Source: Triatoma infestans (lineage: Eukaryota; Arthropoda; Insecta; Hemiptera; Reduviidae). From it: a stretch of 64,000 nucleotides of DNA. Location: NCBI GenBank assembly GCA_011037195.1, contig JAAEAF010002581.1, positions 62,001 to 126,000 on the forward strand. The letters run 5' to 3'. Made by a program: the position numbers and the translations under genes. Under the pieces are notes generated by a model. It was given only the letters and a program-made list of their open reading frames with translations. It did not search any database and was not told the DNA's origin. This document shows, in pieces, positions 1 to 10,803 of the stretch; positions within the stretch are counted from its first letter, which is position 1, and each line of letters begins with the position of its first letter.

Positions 1-1339
1 TTGGTTGCGGTGGGTGTTGCCCACCAAGTTCGACCTAACTGCGACTTTTCATTTTTCAGATATTCTGTTAAAACACAAACATAGGTAAAAACACACACCT
101 GTTACTGAGTGATATAGTACATGGTATAGTTAATTCTCAACTACATACCAGTTGCCTCCTAGCAATAAAGTCCTTGCCGGTGTCCTTGTTATTTGTCAGC
201 CTAAATGCTTTCTGAAAGATTGTTGTAAAGATAAAGCGGATTACTGATTATCATTAAAGCAGCGTATACACTGTGTTACACAATGCTGGAATTACAAAGT
301 TACGAATTTCTATAAGTATGTTACAAGTTTTCTTAATACCATGTTCTCTATCTGGAAACATTCGATATTTTGTTACCTTTATCTTCACTGTTTCAGCGAC
401 ACATTTTACATAATAATAAAAAGAATAATTAAAAAACACAAAATATCAATTTCAGAAAAGATAGTATATGAATTACAAAATTCTCGATTTTATTTAAACT
501 TTTGTGATCAAGAAATGTTTCCGGCTTCATTTTCATAAAGAATAACAAAGATTTGCTAACTTCCACTGCTATGTATTTTTGATTTGTAATTCTAAGTAAT
601 TCTAATTTGTAAATTCTTCTCGATTGACTGGATTTTATAGTCGAAGACTATGTTTTATACTTCAGAAAACTAACTTAAAATCAAAATTCTAATTTTACCT
701 GAATGTATTAGAAAGTAATTTTTAGATGCTGTTAAGTGTTCTTGTTTAGTTCTTGACTATTTCTGTCCATTATCAATGGCCAATAAAATTGGACAGCTAT
801 AATTAAGAGCGGGATCTGTTACAACACGCTATGAGAACTGCAACACACTGCTTGATATTCTTCCCATTAAAATCGTCTCTGTCAGTCTCAGAGAACATTC
901 ATGAATTATTGCCTGAAGGGTTTATAATTTTTAAATTTAAGGAGCTACAAAAGCATAATGGTTACCAAGGAGAGTCTGCTAATGTATCATACAGAATGCA
1001 TTATTAATGAATCTATTGTGCATTATGAGCGATTTACAAGTAAAAATATTTGCACACCGCCGGCTTTGCCCCCCTTCCCCAATGATCATTCATTTATACC
1101 TCATGGGTGATGATGACTCACGCCAATATTTTATCCAATCATAAACTTTCACTTGCAAAATTATTGGTTATTTTTGTTTTTTTGTCATTTCTTTTTTTTC
1201 TTTCTTCACATGCCTGATTTACTTGGTTTTTATAAAAATGAAAGTAATCTGACAAAACTTAATCGAATTTGTATTTTATTTAGAGGGCATTTTACAATTG
1301 CATTACATTTATTTACAAATTTGAGTTTCAACCAGAATA
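1..1339. other. No gene recognised
   Basis: AT-rich sequence with many stops in every frame. The open stretches at 254-538 are short, low-complexity and on both strands, so I take them as chance. No repeat family defined elsewhere in the window was recognised here. Confidence 0.5.
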
Positions 1340-1765
1340 TATACATTTTGAGGACACCTGAGCACCAGAAAATATTTTTTTTAGCAATTTATCTATGGGA
1401 GGAGAGGGGCAGTTTATCTCAAAAACGGCACATCGTAAATAAATTCAAACGTTTCAAGTGTACCACTTTATGAATAGTTTTCAGTTTTCTGCCATTTTTC
1501 ATAAAACGGTTTCAAAGATTTTTTACTTAAAATTGGTATGTACAATTTACACTTTACATTTTTCTGGGCAGTTTTATTTTGGAGGCATTCTGGAGGGGAG
1601 GGATGGCGTCAGGCTTTTTTCTAAAATGACATTTCAATATATTATACTATTACATCATCTATTTAATATTATAGGAATTAAATGTAGTTGCCAAAATGTC
1701 GCGTTTAATGAAAATCGGTTGACCAGAAGTACGTCTTTGTCTTTATTGAACAGTTTTTTTTTTTA
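1340..1765 (-). repeat. Family A, degenerate fragment
   Basis: The segment keeps family A landmarks in the minus orientation: TTTTGAGGACACCTGAGC near 1350, a G-rich GGAGGGGAGGGATG tract near 1590, a CATCATCTATTTAATATTAT stretch near 1653 and a diverged ATCGGTTGACCAGAAGTACG near 1715. It is strongly decayed, and its edges are approximate. Confidence 0.6.
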
Positions 1766-2214
1766 ACTTTCATTAAAGGCAGAAATAAACCATCAGATTC
1801 TTAAACTTGATATGCTAACTAACTTCTTGTATATACCTATATTTTTCACTTTTTTTTAAAACAATCATCCAATAAAATTATTGATTTTAGTGATTTTTTT
1901 ATAGGTGCTGGAAAGTCAACGCCATTTTCTTAAAGGTGTCGTTTTATTCAGTTTAGCTTCTCCAACCGATACAATATTGCAGCCAACTAAATAACCTTTA
2001 AATAAAAATAAAAAAATTGAAGAAACTTTATCAGTTATAATTAACTATCAATAATAACTAAATATCAATTATAACTTTATTAATTGCAATAAGAGAATCT
2101 CAAGTATTTAACACCAGATTATATATGCAGAAGCGCTCAAAAGTATTTTGACAAATATGATCGTTAGATTAATCAAAAATATCAAATTCATTTTTCAGAG
2201 CTTCGTATAAAACT
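1766..2214. other. No gene recognised
   Basis: AT-rich intervening sequence with no usable reading frame or known repeat. Confidence 0.4.
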
Positions 2215-2535
2215 TCCTTTTATTAAAATAATTACGACATCTTAACCGACGATCCAACCCCTCCCACAGATGCTCTATAGGATTTATGTCGGCACTTTGA
2301 CTTGGCCACTCCAGGACTTTGACTTTTCATGAAGTCACTCACATGCATAGTCTTGTGCTTCAATCATGTGCCATCCAAGTGGCATTTGTTTCTCTAATAT
2401 CTCACTACACATGAATCGATCCATATTCCCTTCAAAAAGATTTAACAATCCATCTTCGTGGCGAGAAAAACATTCCCAAATCTCCATCATATTGCCGCCA
2501 CCATGTTTCATAAATTACAAACCTTGTCACATTAA
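2215..2535 (-). pseudogene. Tc1-like transposase C-terminal remnant
   Basis: Reading the minus strand gives KHGGGNMMEIWECFSRHE, then EGNMDRFMCSEILEKQMP and, after a frame change, [20 protein letters not shown] followed by LDRRLR and a stop near 2215. These match the Tc1 family: the GGG-(S)-MVWGCFS block, the EGxMDRFxYxxIL block and the WPSQSPDLNPIEHLWxxLDRRLR block that carries the last catalytic acidic residue region of the DDE domain. Such transposases cut and rejoin DNA at TA sites. The copy is broken: the DNDPKHT block containing the second aspartate is lost or unreadable, and the frame shifts around 2330. No inverted termini were located. Family assignment is firm; function is lost. Confidence 0.87.
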
Positions 2536-2677
2536 AATAATTGCTGGTGAATATTGATAGTTAAGTTACAAAAATTTCTTTTATATATATAGTGTTACAT
2601 GTAAACAAGGTAATGAAAAATTGTCTTGTTATCAAAATACATTTACGCGCTACGGTAATGGATCATTATATACATTC

Positions 2678-3645
2678 TTACTTTCCCTTACACCCCAGTA
2701 AGAGGAAGTATTGTAATCGTGTCAAATTTTCGATATCGAGTTCTCACCGGAAATATCCAATTTGAGGTCCCCTGAGTCCAAAAAAGCAGTTTTTAAAAAA
2801 GTCTGTGTGTGTGAATAGCAGCATACTCAAAAACGAAAAGTCGCATAAAATTCAAACATGATATTCCATATTGGTATCAGCATGGGATCTGACAGTACGT
2901 TATCTGCAAAATTCTTCAGCCGGAAGTACCACTTTACTAGTTTTTTTTTTTACTTTTTTGCGATTTTCTCAAAAATGGCTCCGACAATTTTCTTGAAACT
3001 TGGTACATCAACTACACATACAAAGAGCTACAACTTTTATTTGAAACATTTCTCTGGGAAAGTTCTTTTAAGGGCAGTTACGGGGGAGGAGTGGGTTAGA
3101 TTTTCATCTTAACTGCTATCTCAGTTTATTAAACAATTCTGTCATCTAAATAGTGTTAATTAGAATTAAATATGTTCTTGAAATTCCGAGTTTAAAAAAA
3201 ATCGGATGACCAGAAGTGCGTTTACCTACCACTTTACTAAATGATTTTTTTTCGCAATTTTCTCAAAAACGGCTCCGGCGATTTTCTTGAAACAACGTAT
3301 ATAAACTACACATACAAAGATGTACAACTTTTATTCAAAACATTTCTCTGGGAAAATTCATTTAAGAGCACTTTTAGGGGGGAGGGAGGGATTATGTTTT
3401 TCTCTAAACTGCTATCATAGTTGATAACACAATTCTGTCATCCAAACAAAATTAATTAGAAATAAGTTAATGGCCGAAATTCCGAGTTTCAAGAAAATTA
3501 GTAAACCGGAATTGCGCTTTTACTGAACAGTTTTTTTCAGTTATCGACGAATTTCATTAAAATTTGGTACACAAAGTATAAAATTTGTCAGTTATAATTT
3601 CGAGAACTGGAGTAAGAGAAAGTTGTGTGAGTGTTTCACACCAGA
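2678..3645 (-). mobile_element. Family A element, near full length
   Basis: Minus-orientation copy. It starts with a decayed form of the terminal hairpin (TTACTTTCCCTTACACCCCAG), runs through GTATTGTAATCGTGTCAAAT, GTGTGTGTGAATAGC, and two diverged modules each holding CTACACATACAAAGA and ACTTTTATT-CATTTCTCTGGGAAA. It ends GGAGTAAGAGAAAGTTGTGT with TTTCACACCAGA and a long T tract. No protein is encoded; the open stretch at 2858-3112 is an accident of the repeat and recurs in other copies. Confidence 0.85.
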
Positions 3646-3660
3646 TTTTTTTTTTTTTTT

Positions 3661-3920
3661 TTTTAGTATTTTCTCGAAAGTAGCTCGAGATTTTCTTAAA
3701 CATTACGAGGTCTATCAATTTTTGTTTCCAGGAAAATTCATTTTAGGAAGGTGATTCTGGCGGAAGGGATGAGTTTAGGCTTCCCTCTAAGATGCTATTT
3801 CCGTATATCATACGATACAGTCATCTCCACAATATATATAGCTTGGGTTCTATATTATAATTATGGATTTGCGGTAAAAAAAAAATCAATGACTATTTCG
3901 CCCAAGTTTTTGGTTACTAT
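3661..3920 (-). repeat. Family A, degenerate fragment
   Basis: This continues directly after the T tract of the previous copy with recognisable but decayed internal-module motifs (TTTTCTCGAAAGTAGCTCGA, CCAGGAAAATTCATTTTAGG, a G-rich tract, a TCTAAGATGCTATTTCCGTA block). It is probably a second, older copy in the same orientation. Confidence 0.55.
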
Positions 3921-4908
3921 TTTTTGAAATCTTACCTGAACAAAATCCATAAATATAAATATTAATGTAATTATATTATAAACATAGATAACTTTAAAAG
4001 CAACTTCTTAATCTGGAAAAGAAACAATTAAAAAAGTTAATAAAATAAATAAAACTATTTCAAATAAAAGGGTATAGAGAGAGACTGATTATTAACAGTC
4101 GTAAAACTTGTATTGAAATTATTATTTACTAGATATATATATATATTGTCAGAAAAAGATTTTTAAGGCGGGATGATCAGTTAAGGAATGAATTTTATGA
4201 GAGCAGTTCTAATCTAACAGCTAAACAATGCCGCCTAAAAATAATATTTACACTAAAATTATTGACTAGTAAACTAACGCCCTGTCAGAATAAAATTTCT
4301 TTATTTCACCCTGACAAATATTTATCTATATGTTGGCTTAATGCCAGTTATATTATTATTATTGTAAATTCAGATTTTTTTTTTTTTTTATTTATTTATT
4401 CTTTATCATATTTATAGTTTGTTGATATTACTTTCCTAGCTTTCTATGAATTGCCTACTTGCTTATAAAATATTTCATGATAAATTGAAATTATATTTTG
4501 ATTTTTAAAAGCCGGCAAAATATTGTTAGTAATTTATATGCTTTTTTTAAAAATAAATAAATAAACCAACAATATTTAGACCGTACCAAAAGAGATTTAA
4601 GAGTAATAGTGTATTCATTTTTCTGATAAATTTGGATGTTTTGAAGTTTAAGATATATTAATTTCATATTATAAATCTATTTTCCTTATAAGAAATTTAA
4701 TTTAATACATATTTTAGCTAATGTAAGAAAAACTAAGGAACATTGCATTTTTTTTCACAATATTGAGAGAAAAGAATATTTTTGAGTACTACTACACAAT
4801 CATTCAGTTGAAGCTAATATCTTGACTGATGCATAAAAGCTAGTTTATTGACTAACATTATTGACTAAGCTTTCAGGAAGATCACTACTTATAACTTACA
4901 AACTAGTG
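3921..4908. other. No gene recognised
   Basis: Very AT-rich sequence with simple tracts (TA near 4135, T-run near 4377). No coding potential or repeat family was recognised. Confidence 0.4.
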
Positions 4909-4916
4909 AATCCTAT

Positions 4917-5119
4917 GTCCAGGGAAGTGGTTAGTGCACTGGATTCCCACAAGGAGACCCCGGGTTCGAGTCCAGCTATACTGCCCTTAGAATTTTTCTT
5001 CTTAATAGCCTCTACAGCTCACTGTCCGGAAATGGACAGTGTTGACTGTAATGAGAGAACACTGTCCGGAGGCCGGCAGTGCACTTGTTGACGCGCATTA
5101 AATAAAAAAAATATATAAA
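4917..5119 (+). mobile_element. tRNA-derived SINE with target duplication
   Basis: The head carries a polymerase III B box (GGGTTCGAGTCC near 4964). The A box is damaged relative to other copies: the TTAGCTTAGTG part is missing before GTTAGTGCACTGG. The body has the family's paired CACTGTCCGGAAATGGACAG and ACACTGTCCGGAGGCCGGCA blocks and ends GACGCGCATTAAATAAAA with an A-rich tail. The direct repeat AATCCTAT flanks it at 4909-4916 and 5120-5127, as expected for LINE-driven insertion. It encodes no protein. Confidence 0.85.
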
Positions 5120-5384
5120 AATCCTATATCATCTATTACTTCACGTAAATTTATGTTTCAGAGAGGATTTTGCAGACACAGTAGAAGTGTATAACTTCTT
5201 AATGAATTTAAGTGGTTACAGGGTATTCCATTAACTAGACCATACTTCGCAAGAGCGGAAATGTTACAAAAACTTAATTTTGGTTTCGGTTAAGTCCAGT
5301 ATAAAATGGCCTTTAAAATTTCCAATAAATTCCGAAACTCTCTTTTGAAGAATTCTTAAACCCCCTCATTTTTAGCAATTGAGT

Positions 5385-5545
5385 GTATCAACTGAATTTG
5401 CTGTGTGCAAGTGTATGTTATCACACTGTTTTGACAAAAATATGGTGGTGATGGACGAACGCCCGAAACCGATCGATGACCATAAAAAGAAGCAGGCTAT
5501 CACGGAAAATATCTCTGATATGGTTTGCAATTACTCCACACTATG
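5385..5545 (+). repeat. Fold-back family F, single arm
   Basis: One arm of the fold-back element seen complete at 24253-24518: GAGTGTATCAACTGAATTTG, TGTTTTGACAAAAATATGG, GACGAACGCCCGAAACCGAT, and CAGGCTATCACGGAAAATAT. The complementary arm is absent here. The open frame across it is not a gene, because the same sequence recurs as the arm of a palindrome. Confidence 0.7.
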
Positions 5546-5574
5546 GCAAATTATGGCTAAAAGCCGGTAAATTT

Positions 5575-5823
5575 GTAAAACACTTAATTATTTGAGTTAA
5601 GACCTTGTCAGTGGTTTGTTATAAACCATCGTTTCACCCATATTACAATAGTTCAGAATGGTATCACCTCAGTTCAGCTTTAGAGGCGACACTACCCTGA
5701 AGAAGCCTGTTATAATATGGGTGAAACGTTGGTTTATAACAAACCACTGACGCGATCTCAACCCGAAGACCTAAGTGTTTTACTTGACAGTGGTCGCGGC
5801 AGCCTGAAGGATTACAGATTACA
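5575..5823. mobile_element. Fold-back family B element
   Basis: A long imperfect inverted repeat occupies 5575-5783: the left arm GTAAAACACTTA...CAGTGGTTTGTTATAAACCA...CGTTTCACCCATATTA pairs with the right arm TAATATGGGTGAAACGTTGG...CCACTGACGCG...TAAGTGTTTTAC. A central block holds GCGACACTACCCTGAAGAAG. A short tail (CGGCAGCCTGAAGGATTACA) follows the right arm. The near-duplication GGTAAATTT (5566-5574) / GGTAAACTT (5824-5832) may be a target duplication with one mismatch. The element is non-coding. Confidence 0.8.
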
Positions 5824-5924
5824 GGTAAACTTCTTTGGGTTGACCTATATATTGTGACTCTGGTAAATCAGTTCTTTGATGTATAGGGTATTTATCAGAA
5901 CCACAGAGTTTCTTTTTATTCGCA

Positions 5925-5975
5925 ACCGGTTTCGATATTATTTAAATCTTCATCTGATCTGTTTTGTAGTATATT
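5925..5975 (+). repeat. Fold-back-like half element
   Basis: CGCAACCGGTTTCGATATTA followed by AATCTTCATCTGATC has the CCGGTTTCG core and TCATC spacing typical of one arm of the arthropod fold-back elements found elsewhere in the window. No partner arm is visible. Confidence 0.45.
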
Positions 5976-6844
5976 TGAGGAAACTTTTAATACATAGTCT
6001 GCATAATTACACAGATATTGTATGTAGTTTATAATAACACGTTTTTAATTACAGTGTGAGTATAAAAACCTTTGACTAACAGTCCACAAAAGGCCAAAGC
6101 TCGCCAGACGGCTATTTTTATTGGGAATGGGCTTTCTTTTTATAGTGCTAAGTATGTTAATTATCAAAGACGGACAGCAATGCATTTTAGAGCATCACTC
6201 AGCGTAGATCCAGAAGACTAGATGTATAGAGGGAATGTAAATCCATTGCGATCTAAGAGAATTACTTTGACTCTCTTGGGCCTAGTGTTTGTACATAGAA
6301 TGTAGTCCGTTTGAAGAGTGTACAATATATGAGAGAGTGAATGTGTATGCAATTGTGAGTTTGTTTGTACAAATATAATGAACACAATAAATATTTGAAT
6401 AATATTAAAATGGTAAAAAACAGCAGTGTCTTTAATAAAGCAGCTTATGTCTAATCTCATTAGCCAAAGTATCAAGCAAGATGAAAATAGATAAGTATAC
6501 CTTGGAAAAAGGTTAAGCGGACGAGGTATGGCACATATGGGAACAGTTAAACAGTAAAATCCTTTTATACTTTTTTGCATTTGGACAAGTGATACTGATT
6601 TAGTATAAAACAGCAGGGCTTTATGATAGTTATAGCTGAATTTAAATAATTAATAAAAATTATATTAATAAACACATACACAACATTCTCTTATTGCTGT
6701 TTACAAAATTGACATTCTTTTTCGAATTTATAATTTTTACCAAATGTTTGTCTTCAGCTTTATATCAATGGAACAGCCCAAACTTAATAAGATGACTTCT
6801 TTTTTGAGGAGAGCATAACCTCTTCCGTCCCCCATAACTTCTTT
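5976..6844. other. No gene recognised
   Basis: Includes a 120-residue open stretch on the minus strand (6218-6580) that is rich in hydrophobic and aromatic residues from AT-rich DNA. It has no recognisable domain, and I do not call it a gene. Confidence 0.4.
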
Positions 6845-6851
6845 AAATGAT

Positions 6852-7290
6852 CAGAGATATTTTGAGATATTTTCCTGTTTCTTTTTGTGGTCATCTACCG
6901 GTTTCGGACGTTCGCCCATCATTAGCGTTTTTTTTGTCAAAACAGCGTAATAACATAGACTTGCACAGAGCAATTACAGTTGATCTTTGTCATGACGGAA
7001 AGTCTTTGTTATGACGGAACTAGGTCAAGAGGGGTGTTGCTACCTGAATGGGTCCTTCAGTGACGTTGTTCCCTTTTTTAAATGAAAACATCAATGAGTG
7101 GGGATGTATAACTTAAGCAATGTTTTTTGAAGGAGATTTTTTTACTTTGATAATTATTTATCCATACCACCTTATTATTTCTATTTATTAATTTATAACA
7201 GAGCGAAATAACGCGATAGTGTCAAGTCATGGGCCACTATGGAATAGTTGGTGATAATTTCCAGTTCTGCGGAACCAACCACCAAAACAA
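6852..7290. mobile_element. Fold-back family F element, one arm clear
   Basis: The left part (to about 6985) is the reverse complement of the family F arm: TTTTTGTGGTCATCTACCGG, TTTCGGACGTTCGCCCATCA, and TTGTCAAAACAGCGTAATAA. The right end carries the family tail CCAGTTCTGCGGAACCAACC followed by ACCAAAAC, as at 24490-24518. AAATGAT at 6845-6851 and 7291-7297 may be the target duplication. The centre (6990-7240) is unlike the other copy and may be an insertion. Confidence 0.6.
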
Positions 7291-7307
7291 AAATGATAGA
7301 TATAATA

Positions 7308-7630
7308 GGATTGTTGAGGAGAGAAATTAGGTTTGATTAAATGAACGAGATATGCTGACACTAATATAATGTAGCTAAGTTTACACTAACTGCACTGGAC
7401 TTTATAATGAAAATGATAGAATGAATGGTGAGAGTAAGATATGACACGATGCGATGACTGGTGTACAATTGTATGGTTGTATATGTCTAGATCCCTTTAG
7501 ATAGATTCCCACTGGCTTATATACACAGATTCTCCCACTCTAGCCTGCCTAAGTCAGAGAGTAGTCTCTGTTAACCAGAGGGGCCTCTCTTCTCTCTGCT
7601 GTGGTTGCATTCTCTTTGCTGTAGATGGGT
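7308..7630 (+). mobile_element. Family C element
   Basis: Starts TATAATAGGATTGTTGAGGA and contains CTGCACTGGACTTTATAATG and a TTCTCCCACTCTAGCCTG block, all shared with the copies at 11392, 22522 and 36013. The right half (7500-7630) is rearranged and its end is uncertain. No reading frame is shared between copies, so this is a non-autonomous element or a short LTR. Confidence 0.65.
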
Positions 7631-7644
7631 GCAATAGCATATAA

Positions 7645-8392
7645 TAACAATAGAACTCTATATTGATAGTTATTATACCAAATTTGATCAAATCCGTCGA
7701 TGTTTTTATGATGGACAGAATCGCGAAAACTGAAAAACTGTTCAATAAAAACGCACTTCCGGTTTACTCATTTTCTTGAAACTCGGTAGTGTGGCCGTCT
7801 AATTATTACTAATTAATTTTGATTAGATGCTAGAATTTTATAATAAACTTTTTTTTTTATTACCTGTGAGGAGGGACCAAAGCCCCTTTGGGCCCATATC
7901 TCCCAAAGATCGGAGTCTTCTTCCATCGCAGGGCATTGAGCTGCAGAGGCATCTAAGGGTAGCACTACTGGATTCGAACCCGGGTCCTCAGCGTTGCTAA
8001 TCCAGTGCGCTACCACTGGAGCTAATCTTGAGAAAATAAAAAGTTGTAGCTCTTTATATGTGTAATTAATTCAACAAGTTTAAAGAAAATCCTTAGAGCC
8101 GTTTTTAAAAAAAATCACGAAAAAGTGAAAAAAAATAATGATTCAGTACTTCCAGTTGATGAATTTTGCCCGAAATCTTCTTTTCTAATGCGGAAGTAGT
8201 CCCTAAACAGAATTCAAGTTTGAGCATCCTGCGACTTTTTGAGATAGTGTACATACATACTTGCAGACCATATTCCAAAAACTGTTTCTTTAGACTCAGC
8301 GACCTCAAAACTTGTATTCCGGTAACAATTAAATTTCGAAATTCTATCGCGATCGCAATACTTCCTCTATCTAGTAGTAAGTAATTACTAGT
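7645..8392 (+). mobile_element. Family A element, 5'-damaged, SINE nested
   Basis: Forward-oriented copy. From 7670 on, CCAAATTTGATCAAATCCGT, GCACTTCCGGTTTACTCATT and TTTCTTGAAACTCGGTAG follow the consensus. The copy is then split by the SINE at 7849-8026 and resumes with AAAGTTGTAGCTCTTTATAT. It ends CGCAATACTTCCTCTATCTA with a decayed hairpin. The 5' terminal motif is missing. Overlapping open frames at 8105-8395 are repeat-derived. Confidence 0.75.
7849..8026 (-). mobile_element. tRNA-derived SINE, variant body
   Basis: On the minus strand the head reads ATTAGCTCCAGTGGTAGCGC (A box region) and CCCGGGTTCGAATCCAG (B box), then TGCTACCCTTAGATGCCTCT. The body differs from the other copies (ATCTTTGGGAGATATGGGCC, GGCTTTGGTCCCTCCTCACA) and ends in an A tail that appears as T's at 7849-7859. 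It therefore seems to be a second subfamily sharing the head only. It is nested inside family A. Confidence 0.8.
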
Positions 8393-9050
8393 CACAAGAG
8401 AAACTAAAAAAAGTACAATCGATTCAAAATATATTTTATCATATCATGAAAGAATAAAATAGAAATTTCCCACAGTAAAGATAAAGTGTTTTTGTATAGT
8501 CCCCTTAGCTTCAGCACCCCCCCCCCAGCTAGGGGTAAGTAAAGAATTATTATATTGTGGAAGTGAGCACTAGCTATTAGCTGCAAAACATGTAAACATT
8601 AGACAGACCAACCTTAACAAACATTTTTAGTCGATGGTTATACTGACCCTATAACCTGCTTCTTTAGTGTTATCCTGTAAAGAGCACCGGTGACCAAAAT
8701 CTATATCTCTGACCATAGGCTACTTTTATCAACTTCACTTTTAATTTTATTTTGCACATATCATTTCAAATTACATTCCAAACAGTTTAATAATTATTAT
8801 CAAATTAAATGCTGTGTTAAAAAAATATGATATAGGATAATTACACGCATCTTTTATGTAAATCGTGATAAATATGTCCCTCTATTTGTGAATATTTTTA
8901 CCGTTTCCAGAGACACGGAGATTTATATTTTCATTTAGTGTTCATTAAATTATAATTATTAAAAGTGATGAAAAAAATAATTAAAATTTTTTGGAAACCT
9001 CTCAACAATAAATAAAACAAAATCCTCATCGTATTGATATTTAAAAAAAA
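8393..9050. other. No gene recognised
   Basis: AT-rich intervening DNA with a C-run at 8516-8524. No coding sequence or repeat family was recognised. Confidence 0.4.
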
Positions 9051-9056
9051 AAAAAA

Positions 9057-9100
9057 TCTGCGTGAAACACTCACACGAATTACTCCAATGAGCACCCCCG
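9057..9100 (+). repeat. Family A isolated 5' terminus
   Basis: Thirteen or more A's followed by TCTGCGTGAAACACTCACAC and GAATTACTCCAATGAGCA: the first 40 bases of family A with nothing of the body after it. Confidence 0.6.
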
Positions 9101-9558
9101 GGAAAAGGATAAAAAAAATGGGATGAGTCATTTAGCTACTGTAATGACTGCCTTTAGAATCCTGGATTGTGTTTGTCGCAATTTTCATGAATTTCATAAC
9201 TAATTTGATTAAATAGAATAAGTTTTTTCTTTTTGTGATAATTTTATTTATTTATTTATTTTTTTTTTTTTAGGAATATTTTTCATAAAAACATGTTCAT
9301 CATTTTATCGTAAGTTTTTATCACTAGAACTTCTTTTAGCATTAAGCTTTTATTATTATTGTTTTTTCTTATATATTTTATATAAAATGTTGAATTTATT
9401 TTAATTATATTACTGAAAGAAATCCATGCTTTACTTGTTCTGTCGCTGGAGATATCTTAGGCTCATTCAAGTAAAAGTAAACTTCCCTATCATAAAACTA
9501 CAGTAAAAATTCCCATGGTCATTCATTTACCCATAGATTGTAATACTTGAAGCAATTC
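9101..9558. other. No gene recognised
   Basis: AT-rich, with a TTTA/T tract near 9245. Nothing else is recognised. Confidence 0.4.
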
Positions 9559-9618
9559 GTACATATCGCGAACGGAGATATGTACAACATCCTGCGAGAG
9601 TTAGCTTACTAACTCTCG
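9559..9618. other. Two adjacent perfect hairpins
   Basis: GTACATATC (9559-9567) pairs exactly with GATATGTAC (9577-9585), with a 9-base loop. CGAGAGTTAG (9595-9604) pairs exactly with CTAACTCTCG (9609-9618), with a 4-base loop. They lie 9 bases apart. The role is unknown; a short structured RNA or the centre of a fold-back element are possibilities. Confidence 0.6.
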
Positions 9619-9639
9619 GGATATGTAAAGCGCACAATT

Positions 9640-10800
9640 AACAGGCTACAATCAACGTGTTTTAAATAATTTTAACTGTTATGGATAAAATATAATATTT
9701 AACGCGAGAGTAAAGTCCTCTTACTTCCGTTGAATTGGAGTGTGTAAAAGTGGCAAATAAATGATTATTTACAGCGTGCAATATTGTACCCATACCAAAC
9801 AACTAGTGAGAGATTTTGTAATAGTGACAGGAAATGATGAATGGTAATAGTTGATTATGAAGGGTTGATACACACTACTGCACTCCATTTGCAAAATTAT
9901 ATTTACGATCCTGGGTAAGGAGAAAGAGTATTAAGAGAGATTAAGTGACCGAGCGAAGAGCGGTATAGTTGCATAGAGAGATGTGTGTAGCTCGTTAGAG
10001 AACTCTTGCTGTTCGTTCTAAGAACTTGATTAGTTAGATTGGTTAACTTGAAGAGACCTGTGCAGATAGATAATTACTTTTTGGAAGCTGTTGCTTGTGA
10101 TAGTTATGTTGTAGAGTGCTAGATGAATATTTAAAGGCTCTCTTGAATGCCACTTGCTGACTACTTCTTTACTTGATTGTTTGTTCTATACTCTTCGAAT
10201 ATTAGTCCCAGACACTCTGATGGTTGATTCCTTGAGTGTTGTTTTTAGGCTGACGACTTAAAGCTATTTGAGAGCTGTTTTAGATTGACTAAATTTTATA
10301 ATTACCGAGCTCTAATACTATTTTCAGTAGCTCTTGATGGAAGATTGGTTTAGCTATATGTGGGAACTTGCTTGAAAGTTGAAATCCATAACCCAGGTAT
10401 CACAGAGGGCATTATGCCCGTTTAGTTATGCTGTAAGTGCTCATTAACGCTGAAGCGGCTAGTGTCAGGAACATGGTCCTGCGGTGTGAATTTTCTCAAC
10501 GGTATTTTTTTTATAAATAGAGAGAAAGTAAGTAAGGAGCTTGTAAAATACTTCAATGACAATAGAGTGCAAAACATTTTTACTACCTAATTAGTATTGC
10601 TAATCGCAATATCTAGCAGATTTGCCGATAACAAAAACAAGATACTAACGTACCCGTGTCAGCTCATTTGAACAGTCATTTTTAATACCAATATCAATTT
10701 AAAATCAATGCTGTGTTATTAAATCAATACATCTCAATACTAAAATCAGGAACAAAATAAAATCTTGTTAATTTATTAATTCCGGTTGGATACCGGAGCC
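9640..10800. other. Unrecognised, slightly less AT-rich region
   Basis: Contains no long frame and no repeat shared with the rest of the window that I can see. Base composition is more balanced than in the neighbours (for example 9900-10500). Confidence 0.35.
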
Positions 10801-10803
10801 AAT

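Noticed and set aside
2678..3645. CRISPR-like array from regularly spaced repeats
   Set aside because: The repeats are two diverged modules of about 300 bp, not short direct repeats with unique spacers, and the DNA is clearly eukaryotic.
5379..5570. Frame with MDERPKPIDDHKKKQAITEN
   Set aside because: It is the arm of fold-back family F; its complement appears in the palindrome at 24253-24518.
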